Positions 1 to 11,500 of a stretch of 64,000 bases of DNA are shown piece by piece (the stretch's first letter is position 1; each line of letters opens with the position of its first letter). Origin of the DNA: Dendrolimus kikuchii. Taxonomy: Eukaryota > Arthropoda > Insecta > Lepidoptera > Lasiocampidae. Location of the stretch: the NCBI GenBank assembly GCA_019925095.2, contig CM034398.1, positions 11,485,001 to 11,549,000 on the forward strand. Direction: 5' to 3'. The notes beneath the pieces are model-generated. The model did no database searches, was not told the DNA's origin, and saw only the letters and a list, made by a program, of their open reading frames with translations. The position numbers were made by a program, and so were the translations under genes.

Positions 1-431
1 TGTCTTTTTACTGTTTGTCAGTTTCTCTGTTTGTTCGGCATTCACGTAAAAACTACTGGGCCCATTTCGATGCGGTTCTCGCCGATCAACAGCAAATCTT
101 TTGACTTAAAATCTCTGCTACTTTTATCCCGGGAATCCAACGGGTTTTTTTTGGGAATTATTTAAAATGGCCAATTAAAGAAAATGAATCTTGTTACTGA
201 TCGATAGCAAATTTTATATAATAAAATATGTGATATGTTTTATCCCGGGAATCGTGCGGGGATTTTCCCGGGAGCAGTTTGTAATTGTTCAGATGCCTGC
301 ATTAGATTATTCCGGCACAGTTTTCACTAAAACTGTAAAGCACATTCTTTTTTAAATGCTGTGGTTACGTGTCCCGGAAATCTCACGGGAATTTGAAGTC
401 AAGCACGGACGAAATCGCGGGCATATCCTAA
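1..431 (+). mobile_element. Hel-D Helitron, 5' part cut by the window edge
   Basis: The interior (ttcacgtaaaaactactggg, then blocks with tcccgggaatc) matches copies at 15575, 16410, 30876 and 58180. The 3' end is a weak hairpin (cgcgat / gtccg area at 405-420) followed by tatCCTAA|T, so the terminal tetranucleotide is CTAA (428-431), which fits CTRR. No coding capacity is seen. It lies in the intron that follows exon 5. Confidence 0.7.
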
Positions 432-614
432 TATACGTATCCTGTATATATTAAATACCAATTGGTAAAGGCTTGTTATCAGCATTTTTATAAATATTGT
501 TTAAGTTTATTTTTGCATACAGTTTATAAATATCGATGATTGTCCGATCACAATATTCCCCGGCCTTTATCACAATACAGGCCCATGGCACTTCCACAGG
601 CAATTGCCAGTAAT

Positions 615-712
615 TTGAAAAAATCATTAAAATAAAATCCTGATAGCATGTATACTTTTATAGAGATAAATCTATACATGCCATTAGGATTTCATTTTAA
701 TAATTTTTTCAA
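615..712. repeat. Imperfect 40-bp inverted repeat
   Basis: Arms 615-654 and 673-712 pair over 40 bp with about five mismatches around an 18-nt loop. The arm core reads TCCTRATRGCATGTATA. It could be a short palindromic MITE; no target duplication was recognised. The surrounding 432-785 holds nothing else supportable, only AT-rich intron. Confidence 0.6.
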
Positions 713-785
713 GGTTCCATAACTTAGTTACTATATTAACTATTATCTATATTATTATTAATATTATTATACTATATATATTGTT

Positions 786-1098
786 ATCCGTGCAGGGACG
801 GAGAAAGAATACAATTTCCTGCGGCCGGGCGGCCTGTCGTAAGAGGCGACTTAATAACCCACAGCCAGGTGGTAGGGCATTTACCCGACTGGATGGCTAC
901 CACCCCTGGTCTAAAGTATGTCGCCATAACAACCTTGAGTTGTGTTCCGGCATTAGTGACCAGATTCCAGTCTCCCTTAAGAGAGGAGCAGCGCATTTGT
1001 ACCAATTTTGGTGTTGCAAATGTCCATAGGCGATGGTAACCGCTTTCCATCAAGTGGGCCGTCTGCCTGTCTGCTGATCTCCTGCAATAAAAAAAAAA
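786..1098 (+). mobile_element. SL-1 SINE-like element, full-length copy
   Basis: Starts atccgtgcagggacgg, passes ggccgggcggcctgtcgtaa and gatggtaaccgctttccatc, and ends ctcctgcaataaaaaaaaaa. The A-rich 3' tail with an embedded AATAAA and the eight other dispersed copies mark a retroposed family. Reading frames in it are short and not conserved. Parent RNA is not recognised; it may be a SINE or the 3' end of a LINE. No target duplication is visible here. Confidence 0.75.
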
Positions 1099-1266
1099 CT
1101 TCAAAGGTAAATAACAATTGAGAAAATTTAGTTACAAAATAAAATAAATATTACAAAAATCATAATATGCTTATAATTTTTCATGGATGAGATCGACCAC
1201 ATTACACAGATGTAGACATGTAATAATATAAGTAAAGTATAGGTACATCTAATCCAGGCTATTTAC

Positions 1267-1461
1267 CTGTGTGCATTAGTAACAGGATTCCACGCAGCGA
1301 TTGCGGTCTCTGTCAAAGGACTGAAAATGATGGTATCATCGCGAGGGTCTACTGCAATTCCCAACCCCTGAGAGGATTTCCGGCCAACCAAGTTGACGGG
1401 AAGGTCAGAACCTTCCGCTGGAGGACCTGAAGCTAGGACCGCCGTCGATACGCTGAACAAT
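1267..1461 (-). CDS. Yellow-family gene, coding exon 5
   Basis: 195 nt; the first base completes Arg268 and the last two bases are a split codon (AG) carried into an exon outside the window. Acceptor AG at 1463-1462 (ctttgcag), donor GTAAAT from 1266. It encodes LFSVSTAVLA (269-278), NLVGRKSSQGLGIAVDPRDD and FSPLTETAIAAWNPVTNAH. The 'W-N-x-x-T' at the end is typical of the family just before its last domain third. No candidate for the next exon was found in 1-1266. Confidence 0.9.
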
Positions 1462-4400
1462 CTGCAAAGGAAAGACAAGCATGATTACTAAATTATACGA
1501 GGATCTGAGAGTTCTTTAAAATAAACAATTTTTAATGTAAAACTAATATTTACATTACTTTCTTGGCAAAACAATAAGCGAGTCTACTTAATAGTTATTT
1601 TTAACTAACTGTGCGTTGTAGTATGGAATGAGATAGGTGTAACTAAATTCTCAAAATATGTTACAATCGAGCTCAAACTTAAATTATAAATTGGAAATGT
1701 TTGCGCAAACTGAAATTTGAGATATTATACTACCCAAACAAAAAGTTATTTGCATTGCACGCATTGCTATGCGTATGCGCATTGGTATAGTACCCGCATT
1801 GGTATAGTACCCGCATAAGTACCCGGAACTAAATATATTAACGGCAGCCTATCTGCCGATTGACCTACAAACTGACTTCCAATGAATACTTACGATTGAT
1901 GCTCAATAAATATTACTACAATGATTCGCAATGTACATAAAATCATAAACGCATCGGCGTTGACATCCAGAGTGGCAATGAGGCCAGCATTTTGGGAACG
2001 CTCTCCGACCAACGTCATTGCTATGAAGACAATGTTAAACCTATATATATATATATATTTACGTTATTTTATGGATTCGTTTTATTTATAGTGTAGGGTG
2101 ATTTATGATTAATTAGTAATAACTAATATATTTTTAATAATATAATTTATATTCGTAATAATTTGAGTGGCTACAAGCAGTATAAGGATGTACACAATTT
2201 CAACACCAGGCATTGTAATAGACTGTTATTGTCATCTTTTAGATTACAAAAATACTGTCCTCTTTCTTGGGGGCTGGTAAAAGCTTCTTCAATAAGATTC
2301 TGAGTGAAATGTTAGATCTGCCTTTCACTAAATTTAAAACTAAATTAAAAAGCATCTTGTTAAAAAGGGGATACTATAATATTGACGAATACTTAAATGA
2401 CAAAAATTCATTTACATAGCAGCTCGCTCCAACCTCTTATACTAAATTTTGTATAACGTTTTTATCTTGCCAAGCTTGTAAGAAATTTGTGTAGACATGT
2501 TGCAGCATAACATTTTAGTACGTCATGTCATTATTATAACTATAACATTTTTTTTCCTTTTATTTTCTTGGTCTTATTGAGTACTAGCTGTGCCCGCGAC
2601 GTCGTCCGCGTGGAATTTGCTTTCAAAACCCTTCGATTTTGAAACATTCTTCATTGATGCTCCGCTCCTATTAGTCTTAGCGTGATGATATATGGCCTAT
2701 CACCTTCCTCGATAAATGGGCTATCCAACACTGAAAGAATTTTTCAAATCAGACCAGTAGTAAGTAGTTCCTGAGATTAGCGCGTTTTATCAAACAATAT
2801 ATTAGTATATTTGGCTACAACACTAATACTTACATTTTATATATCGCGATATCTTTTGAATGAAACGTCCGAATCAAATAATTCAAAAAGTTCTAGAAAG
2901 GTATTGAATTCTTCTTAAATATGGAGTAATTTATTTTGATAAGGATTAATACCAAGGTACAAAATAAAGAGCTTTTTAATCGACGGCATTTTAATTATTT
3001 AAAATAATAAAAGAAAACACTTATTGTGAGATAACTACAATAGTTAGACGTATGGTTACGCGATATTTTTTATAGACAATTATATGTTCTGCAAAGAGGT
3101 AGTACATTGTTTTGTTCTAAAATCAATAGTTTTCGCAGCGCACGCCGTGTAAGGATTTTCTCGGGTCATTTTTTACACCTTGGTTTACATTATTGGACTT
3201 TTAGTAAGGATGCCTAATTTTTTTGAAAATATAATATAACCTATAGCCTTCCTCGATAAATGTACTAATCAACACTGAAAGAATTTTTTCAAATCGACCA
3301 GCGCTTCCTGAGATTAGCGCGTTTAAACAAACAAACGAACTCTTCAGCTTTATAATATTAATATAGATGCATTGCTTGCTACAACTCCATTAATTCTTCA
3401 AAAAGTAATTCTGTAACATACTCCTGTACAAAACTTATAAAAAAAAGGATTTGAGATATAAATAGAATATGAAATATAAAAAAGCAATATTTAGCTAGAC
3501 GTGTTGCTGGGGAGTTTCTTGCCGCTTCTTCTCCTTTACAGCATTAACACGTTGTGAAGCGGTGTACATAAAATAGGAAGTAAAAGTTAAATTTTAACTT
3601 CCATGTATGATCTTCAAAAAGTGTTCTCCAGTGGAACTTATTTTGAATAAAAACTTGAATTTGAATTTGAATTTAACATAAATTACTTCTGATTTAGGTA
3701 TGTGATAATGGACATGATAATTATGGACTAAAGTGTCTGATCTCACAAAGATGTTTAAAACATACTAGTAACTTGTAATTAGTAATAACAATAAAATAAT
3801 AATAAATAATAAAAATAGTAATGATTGTTGTAATTGGTAATAACATAAATTACTTCTGATTTATGTTTTAATGGACGCGATAGTTATGGACTAAAGTGTA
3901 TGATCTGACAATGATTTTTAAAACATACTAGTAACTTGTACTTTATAAAGAGAGCTATGCTCGGTGGAACTCTAATGAATGTAATCAGAAACAAAGATAT
4001 CCGTAAGGTAACCTGAGTTACAGACATCTTATATCTTACACTAATATATAAAGCTGAAGAGTTTGTTTGTTTGAACACGCTAATCTCAGGAACTACTAGT
4101 CTGATTTGCAAAATTCTTTGAGTGTTAGATAGCCCATTTATCGAGAAATGCTATAGGCTATATATCATCACGATAAGACCAATAGGAGCGAAGCACCAAT
4201 GAAGAATGTTTCAAAATCGGGGGGTTTTTAAAACAAATTCCACGCGGATGACGTCGCGGGCACAGCTAGTAGCTCATAAAATTAGTAAGCTGAAGTGGTA
4301 TATATAGATCGGCCACATTTGTTGTAGAACCGTTGGCCGGCGGAGGAAAAGAGTCCCGGAGTGGAGACCTAGTATTAACAAACGTAGTGTTGGACACCTT

Positions 4401-7400
4401 CCAACTCAGTGGAACCACTACCTACCTAAATTCGCCAGTGGAAGCTGAATGAGGAACTAGATGACCGGGATGTGACGCAAAGTTGGAATGGTCTATGTCC
4501 AACAGTAGGTAACACTTGGCTGATGACGTTTAAAACACAGCCTACATTGAAACCTACCTACTCGATTTCCATTGACATTGATAGTTCAGTTACACATGTG
4601 TATCACTTCGACACACGATTATCGACATTTAATGTAAAACATGCTATATGAAGCAATTCCTTAAGTCGTGTATAAACACTCTCTAAAAAAATTGCATTTC
4701 TACTTTATTCATCACAAGAATTCTAAGTATCACACTACATATGAATATCGATATAAATAATTGCTCTAAATAATAGGCGTTAATACAATGATTTTTGAGT
4801 CATGGTAACCCTATCTGTTGTTCATACTTCAGTACATATTCTTCATCCATGCATATTTCCTTCTCTTTTTGTATACTGGTATGTATATATATCTATCTCT
4901 GTCCCCCCCCCCCTCCCCAAATTATGACTTAGTTCAACAAGATGCCGCCATTGTGGTCGGGTTTCGTTTGCGGTGTTAAATAGACAGACATGTAAGAAAT
5001 AATAAGTCTTTGGCAAAGCAGTGAGTTGTTGAAACAAACTAAATGGCGGTCGCCCTCAACAGTGATTTTTATTGTTTGAATGACTCATGGAGCTGGTTTT
5101 AAGATATATGCAAGATATATACTTATAAAGCCAAGGTGGGCGTTCTTCGTCGACGGGATTTTGGGTGAGTCTATATAATAGTCTATTGTATCTACTTATT
5201 ATAGTTATGTTAGAAACATTGATACAACAACAAAATTATACTATTATCTTCAGCGGTTTCGTGTGTACGGAATATCCGGGGTTTTTTTAACTTCGGATCC
5301 GCGCACACAGATACCAATGCAAATTAAATAACGAATCATTTCAGCACAGTAAGTCTTTTCCTTCCGCGCTTTTCTATTGTGGCCTAAAATATGCCACTGT
5401 CACGTCAAAAATCTTCACATCCTCTTACCACAATCCATCCATTTCTTTTTTGTCTTGCGTTTATTACTCTCATTTCCATGAATCATCTAATTTGAAACTC
5501 TTGCCGTTACATGATTTCAACCACTTTACATTACATGCTCATATTACGCACGTACACAAGTAAATGTACTTATTAATATAACTTAACAATTTACCTCTCT
5601 AATTTTAATTCAAAAATTCAGTTAATTAATTAACTTTATCGCATTGAAACCGGTCTGTTAAGCAATTATTAAATATCTTTCAAAATGGGTGTTAGTAAAT
5701 ATAATTATACATATACATATTATAAATAAATAATTGTTACAGTTATTTAGTAGCATAGTTGTTCTTGTCATGTTACCTTTTAAAGTTAATAATTAATTTT
5801 GTTATGTACCCTCTTATTTCTAAATGATACAATCGGCCATTTCCTTAATTGAATAATAATGTTATATTTTTATACATTCTGTTATTAGCGTCTGTTTTGT
5901 ATAGAGTAGTTGTTTATAATTTACCATAATTTTATGTAAAAATATTTATCCTTTATATGATGTGGTAATTGTGTAGATTATAATTCAAAATCTCTCAATT
6001 GTATGTGGACCGTATTTATTACATTTTATTTTCAGACAGCAGAACCGATAGATTTATACTGTGTTCAGTTTATTTCATTACATGTAAAACTTTAAGTATA
6101 ATATTTTATATAATAATAGAGTTTACCCCGCGGTGGCGCCGCGGGTTAACCTCTAGTTCCTGCTTCTTGTTTAAAGAGCAGGCGTTAATACAGGTTACAT
6201 TGTAAAACATTTTTATGTTAGTGCCATTTGCACCCGAAAAATTCACTTAATGTTATATCGCAAACTATCCAATCTCCTGGCATGAGTATATATGTCCATT
6301 TTCGGCATTAAGACTACATTTAAACAAAATTACAATAAAAACGATCCAGTATTCCCAGTGTTTTCCAAAAACTTAACAGAAAAACATATCGAGTTACTAT
6401 CGCATTTTTATAGACGATGAATTTTTATATCTATGAACTTGAGAAATGATTGGCTCATCCAAACTTTCATCCTGTATTACAAACCGTTCTAGTTTTATTT
6501 ATCTATCCCCGTCAATGAAAACTACAAAAATGACAAAAAATCAAAAAGTACAAAAAGAGCTAAAAGGATAAAAAGAGAAAAAGGAGCAAAGGAGAAAAAA
6601 GAACAAAATGGACAAAAGAGCGAAAGATAAAAATGGACAAAAAGAGCAAAAAGAACGAAATTGTCAAAAAGGACAAAAAGAGAAAAAGAGCAAGATAGCA
6701 AAATGGACAAAAAGGACAAAAATGAGCAAAAGAGGAAAAATAGCAAAAGAGCAAAAAGAGCAAAATGGACAAAAAGGACAAAAATGAGCAAAACAGGAAA
6801 AAGAGCAAAACAGCACAAAGAGCAAAATGGACAAAAAGGAAAAAAGTTCAAAAAGAGTAAAAAGAGCCAAATGGACAAAAAGGACAAAAAGAGCAAAAGG
6901 CGCAAAGGAGAAAAAAGAACAAAAGAGAAAAATGGACAAAAGGACAAAAAAAGAGCAAAAGAGCAAAATGAACAAAAAGGACAAAAAGAGCAAAAGAACA
7001 AAAGAGCAAAACGGACAAAAAGGGCAAAATGTTCAAAAAGAGCTAAATGGAAAAAAAGGACAAAAAGACCAAAAAGACCAAAAAAGCAAAAGAGCAATAA
7101 CAGCAAAATGGACAAAAAAGAGCGAAACAGCAAAAAGAGCAAAATGGACAAAAAGGACAAAAATACAAAAGAGCAAAAAAGTCGAAAAAGCAAAAAGGAC
7201 AAAGGAAAAAAAGGATAAAAAGATCAAAAAGGAGAAAAAGAGCAAAAAGGACAAAAAGAGCAAAACGGACAAAATAACCAAAATGACGAAAACGGCAAAT
7301 TACAAAACCTATCCCACTTTTGGGTTAACCTTTACATAAATCTATCCCAAAATCTATCCCATTATCCGGGATAAAAAATATCCGTTGTCCACCCTCGGTA

Positions 7401-7547
7401 TGAAAATTACATATATACCGATTTTCAGCCAAATCAATCCAGTAGTTTTTCCGTAAAAGCATAACAAACAAACAGAGAAATATATTTTTATCCCGGAAAC
7501 TACCCCATTTTTCGGGATAAAAAGTATTCTATGTTGATCATCGGCAT

Positions 7548-7616
<69 letters not shown>

Positions 7617-8495
7617 TGAGTTTCAGCCAAATCGGTCTAGTAGTTTTTCCGTGAAAACGGAACAGACAGACAGACAGACAGAGTTACTTTCGCATTTATA
7701 ATATTAACTAGAGTTTACCCCGCGGCTGCGCCGCGGGTCAACCTCTAGTGCGTATCTCTTGTTTAAAGAGCAAGTGGTACAGGTTACATTGTATTAAATT
7801 TGTATGTATTTGCCTCCGAAAGATTCACTTCATTTTATATCGCAAACTATACCACCCTCGTCTATATGTAAACTACATAAATGACAAAACTTGACAACAT
7901 AGATAACATGGTCCAAGTGAACCCAGTGGACCCAATGGACCCAGTGGATCCAGTGGACAAAGTGCACCCAACCGACCTAGTGGACCAAGTGGACCCACCC
8001 AGTGGACCAAGTTGACCAAGTTGACCAAGTAGACCCAGTGGACCCAGTGGTCAAAGTGAACCCAGTGGACCCAGCGGGCCCAGTGGACCCAGTTGACCCA
8101 GTAGGCTAAGTGTTCCAAATGGACCCAGTGAACTCAGTGGACCAAGTGGACCCAGTGGACCCAGTTGACCAAGGGGACCAAGTGGACACAGTGGTCCAAG
8201 TGGACCCAGTGAACCCAGTAGACCTAGTGGCCGTAATGTTCAAAATCACAAAACCTGTCCTAGTTTCCGGGATAAACTTTAGATAAATCTATCCCAAAAT
8301 GTATCCCATTATCCGGGATAAAAAGTATCCCTTGGCCACTCTCGGTATTCAAATTATATATGTACCGAGTTTCAGCCAAATCGGTCCAATATTCTTTCCA
8401 TAAAAGGATAACAAACAAAAAGACAAATATATTTTTATCCCGGAAAATATCCCATTTTTCGGGATAAAAAAGATCCTATGTTCATTCTCGGCATC

Positions 8496-8526
<31 letters not shown>

Positions 8527-11500
8527 CTGAGTTTCAGCCATATCGGTCCAGTAGTTTTTCCGTGAAAACGGAACAGACAGACAGACAGAGTTACTTTCGC
8601 ATTTATAATATTAATAGGGATAGGGATATGGGATATCTTATATAAAATATTTAAAATTTCCAAACAATAAAGTATTAAATACTTTTCATTCATAACCCGT
8701 TAATTAAAATAGTTTATCAATGATTTGAATCCGCTATTGGTTGTGCCAATTTGCTAAGTTTACTGTAAAATTGTTGGGAGGGATGGTGAGGTGTTCTAAA
8801 AATGCTTGTCCAGTGTAAAAAGTCAGTGGATAACATGTATGTAAGCCGTAAGATTCTCTATTATAAGTGTTGTGACCAGTTGCTGTTCTTTTAATACCAT
8901 AAACCCTTCTGAGTTGTTGCAAGTATTACATCATGGTAACAGTTATCAAATAATGTCTTTTCATGTTAATACCGATACCAAAAATAAATTTTATATCACT
9001 GCAAATACGAACTGTTGTTGGCTGATGACTATGTAGCCTACAAATTGAGCTTAAGTACTAAGCCATTCGTGTGATATTATCCTTACTGATTTTACGACTT
9101 GTGAGATCGACCAGTTAGCACTGAACTTTACAATGTGGAATCGTGAGACATTTAGGTGCGCGTGTTGTTTGGACTAAAGCACTTATATAGAATAATAAAA
9201 AAATATGAAAGTTGTGATATTTACCTACGGATGTCACATGTATTAATACAGAAATACTTACTATAATATTAATATGTTTGCATTTCATGGATGTGAGAAT
9301 TTATTGAAGCATCAAATCGCGTACATAACAATAAAGCGATTAAGACGATATTTGGTATATTTTATGTAATTCCGATAACAGTTTTTAGAGAATGCGATAT
9401 TATCTGTAGGATACGGAATCAATATTTACACTAGAGAATCTGCATTAATGGCCCCTTTCTGTAGTTATCTTAACAACCGTTAATTTGCCTTACTATCGGT
9501 TAAAATTTGACAAAAGCTCCATACAAGTCATGTCAAAATTCAACCGATGGTAAGGCGAGTGAATACATAGTAAAGTATAGGAACCAGCCATAAGATACCC
9601 AGTGGAAAATATTGTTTGTCTTATATTACTACTATCGAAAATACATACACTAATTTTGATCATAATTACCTATCTCATTCCTAGAATTGTGTAGAAAGAA
9701 CAAACTAACATCCTAATAAAGTCCAATTTATAAAATATAATAAGTACCATGTATTTATGGCTTTGCCTCACTGTTTTGTAAATACCTATTTATGTATATT
9801 TTTACGGAAGACGAATCGATCGAAGAAACTCTCAAACACCTAAAATACTTTCTAAAAGTAAATTTATAATACACAAGCGGTCTCGGCGGACGCTTTCCTG
9901 CCCTGAAAAAATCTAGAACCCGATTCCAGCGGCACCTACCGGCTCTAATTGTGAATCTAAACCACACCGGGACCCACTCAAACACATAAAATTTCATCAA
10001 AATCATAAAACCCAATTCCAGCACTAAGTATTTTGTTTAGATTAGATGGGTTACGTTATTGAAGTTTTAGTAGTATCTCTATTTTTAAACAGCCTATATT
10101 AATCAGGGATGACGTAGCATTCGAATGGTGAAAGAATTTTTCATCATAAAATCATACAAAAATACAATTCTTTCCTCTTTATAATAAACAAAATGAAATT
10201 AGTATAGGTTTCATTTTTCCTAATTATTATAAAGTTTTCATTCGGATCAATGGCTATTAAATACAAAATATTGTGCGCGTGGGACGTTGAGTGATAACTA
10301 ACCTGTCAGTAGCCAAAGGTTGGTAGTACAGCAGTCCTTGGGCAGGCGAGTGTGCCAATCCCACGACACCGTCCATAAGGGTGAAACGTTCGCCTCCGAT
10401 GTCGTACTCGCCGAGATCCGGGTCAGGGTACATGGAAGCGTGGGTTACGCGCCAAGCGTTGTCACGACCACCGTCATATACTATTAAACCTGCAATATCA
10501 CGTAAAACCACGTTAGCTTAGTGAGTAATGCTCTCAAGTCCCAAACTCGCGTTTCAAATAAGACGTATGTTCGAATAATAATATACTATCCGTTCCACTG
10601 CCACTGTATTGTGGCAGGCCCATGCCCAGCAGTACAAAGTTTATATGTTGTTTTTATTATATTCTTTGTTGCACACAAAAAAGTAATTCACATGATTATT
10701 CACAATATTTTAAAAAGTACAATCGGCGGTTTTGTCGGTTACAGCGGTTTCTTAGTCTAACCTTATATGCATATTGTTATAACTAGCACACGCTTACAGT
10801 AAAGAAAAACTTCGCGATGAAACTTGCACGTTGAAATATCCAATGTGTCGAACCCGTATAATGTTCGTTCCCAAAAAACTGGGGAGATGTTATTGGCTGT
10901 TATTTCTAGTGCGTAAAATGTTATTCATTTTAACAGCTACAATCAATTACAGCAAATGGTTGATATAACCACGACTATATGAAAAAATATTCATAGCATG
11001 AAATACATTATAAAACTACTGCTGGACTCAGATTTCTATGGGAATCGACAGTATCTACTGTACCTGTCATATTTGTCTAATAAGAAGAAGTTACCTAAAT
11101 CGACAATCTAGTAGTAAAGTATTTTATTCTTTATAACCAGCACAATTAATTGTAATATACACGTTGGGTAAGAAAAACTACTTAAGCGTTGCATACACCC
11201 CGGCAAGGATTCAAACCTACGACACTGAAATTGAGACGTGATTTTGTTTTACATTTAGATTACGGTTTCAATGAACTTTCAAAGTTACGTCAGTGTTATG
11301 AAGTTAGGAAAAAAAAAACAAGAAGACCTCAGTAATTAATTATAAGTCAACTTATCTTTAGCTATTCGTCCTCACACTCTAGAAAAAGCACTCAGACTTC
11401 GAATTTTAGAAACTTTTCTGACGCTGGAAAATTCATAAAAACTTTCATAACAGGATATATATCTTGTAAAAAATCTTGGTTTGATCTAACACCAGCATAG

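Larger units (their letters stand above)
6116..8626 (-). mobile_element. Hel-A Helitron (outer, 1.6 kb), split by a second Hel-A
   Basis: Minus-strand element whose first six bases TCCCTA lie at 8626-8621, then resume with TTAATATTATAAATGCG at 7707, because another Hel-A (7708-8620) is inserted between A and T. Its 3' end is the hairpin at 6125-6145 and gtaaactCTA at 6116, where the last base is T on the minus strand instead of G. The middle holds a long 9-bp-period array (6525-7290) and an AT run at 7550-7615. Own length is about 1598 bp. No transposase frame. Confidence 0.88.
1462..10302 (-). other. Intron between exons 4 and 5 (8.8 kb)
   Basis: Spliced out with donor at 10302 and acceptor at 1462. 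It contains a non-LTR 3' end split by a Helitron, Hel-B copies, an RTE-like remnant, the nested Hel-A pair and a MITE, listed separately. Stretches 1462-2285, 4530-6115 and 8627-9449 show only AT-rich sequence: a tandem cattggtatagtacccg (two units near 1782-1815), a TA run at 2041-2056 and a C-tract at 4904-4914. Confidence 0.8.

Noticed and set aside
784..1104. Frames of 82 and 106 aa, repeated with similar peptides at 38226, 39372 and 51041
   Set aside because: Both strands of the SL-1 repeat; not conserved as frames between copies.
6522..7339. Long Lys-rich (plus, up to 185 aa) and Phe/Leu-rich (minus, up to 226 aa) reading frames
   Set aside because: They are translations of a 9-bp minisatellite inside a Helitron; frames are open on both strands only because the unit is a multiple of three.
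6525..8235. CRISPR-like array
   Set aside because: Units are contiguous 9-mers without spacers, in a eukaryotic transposon.
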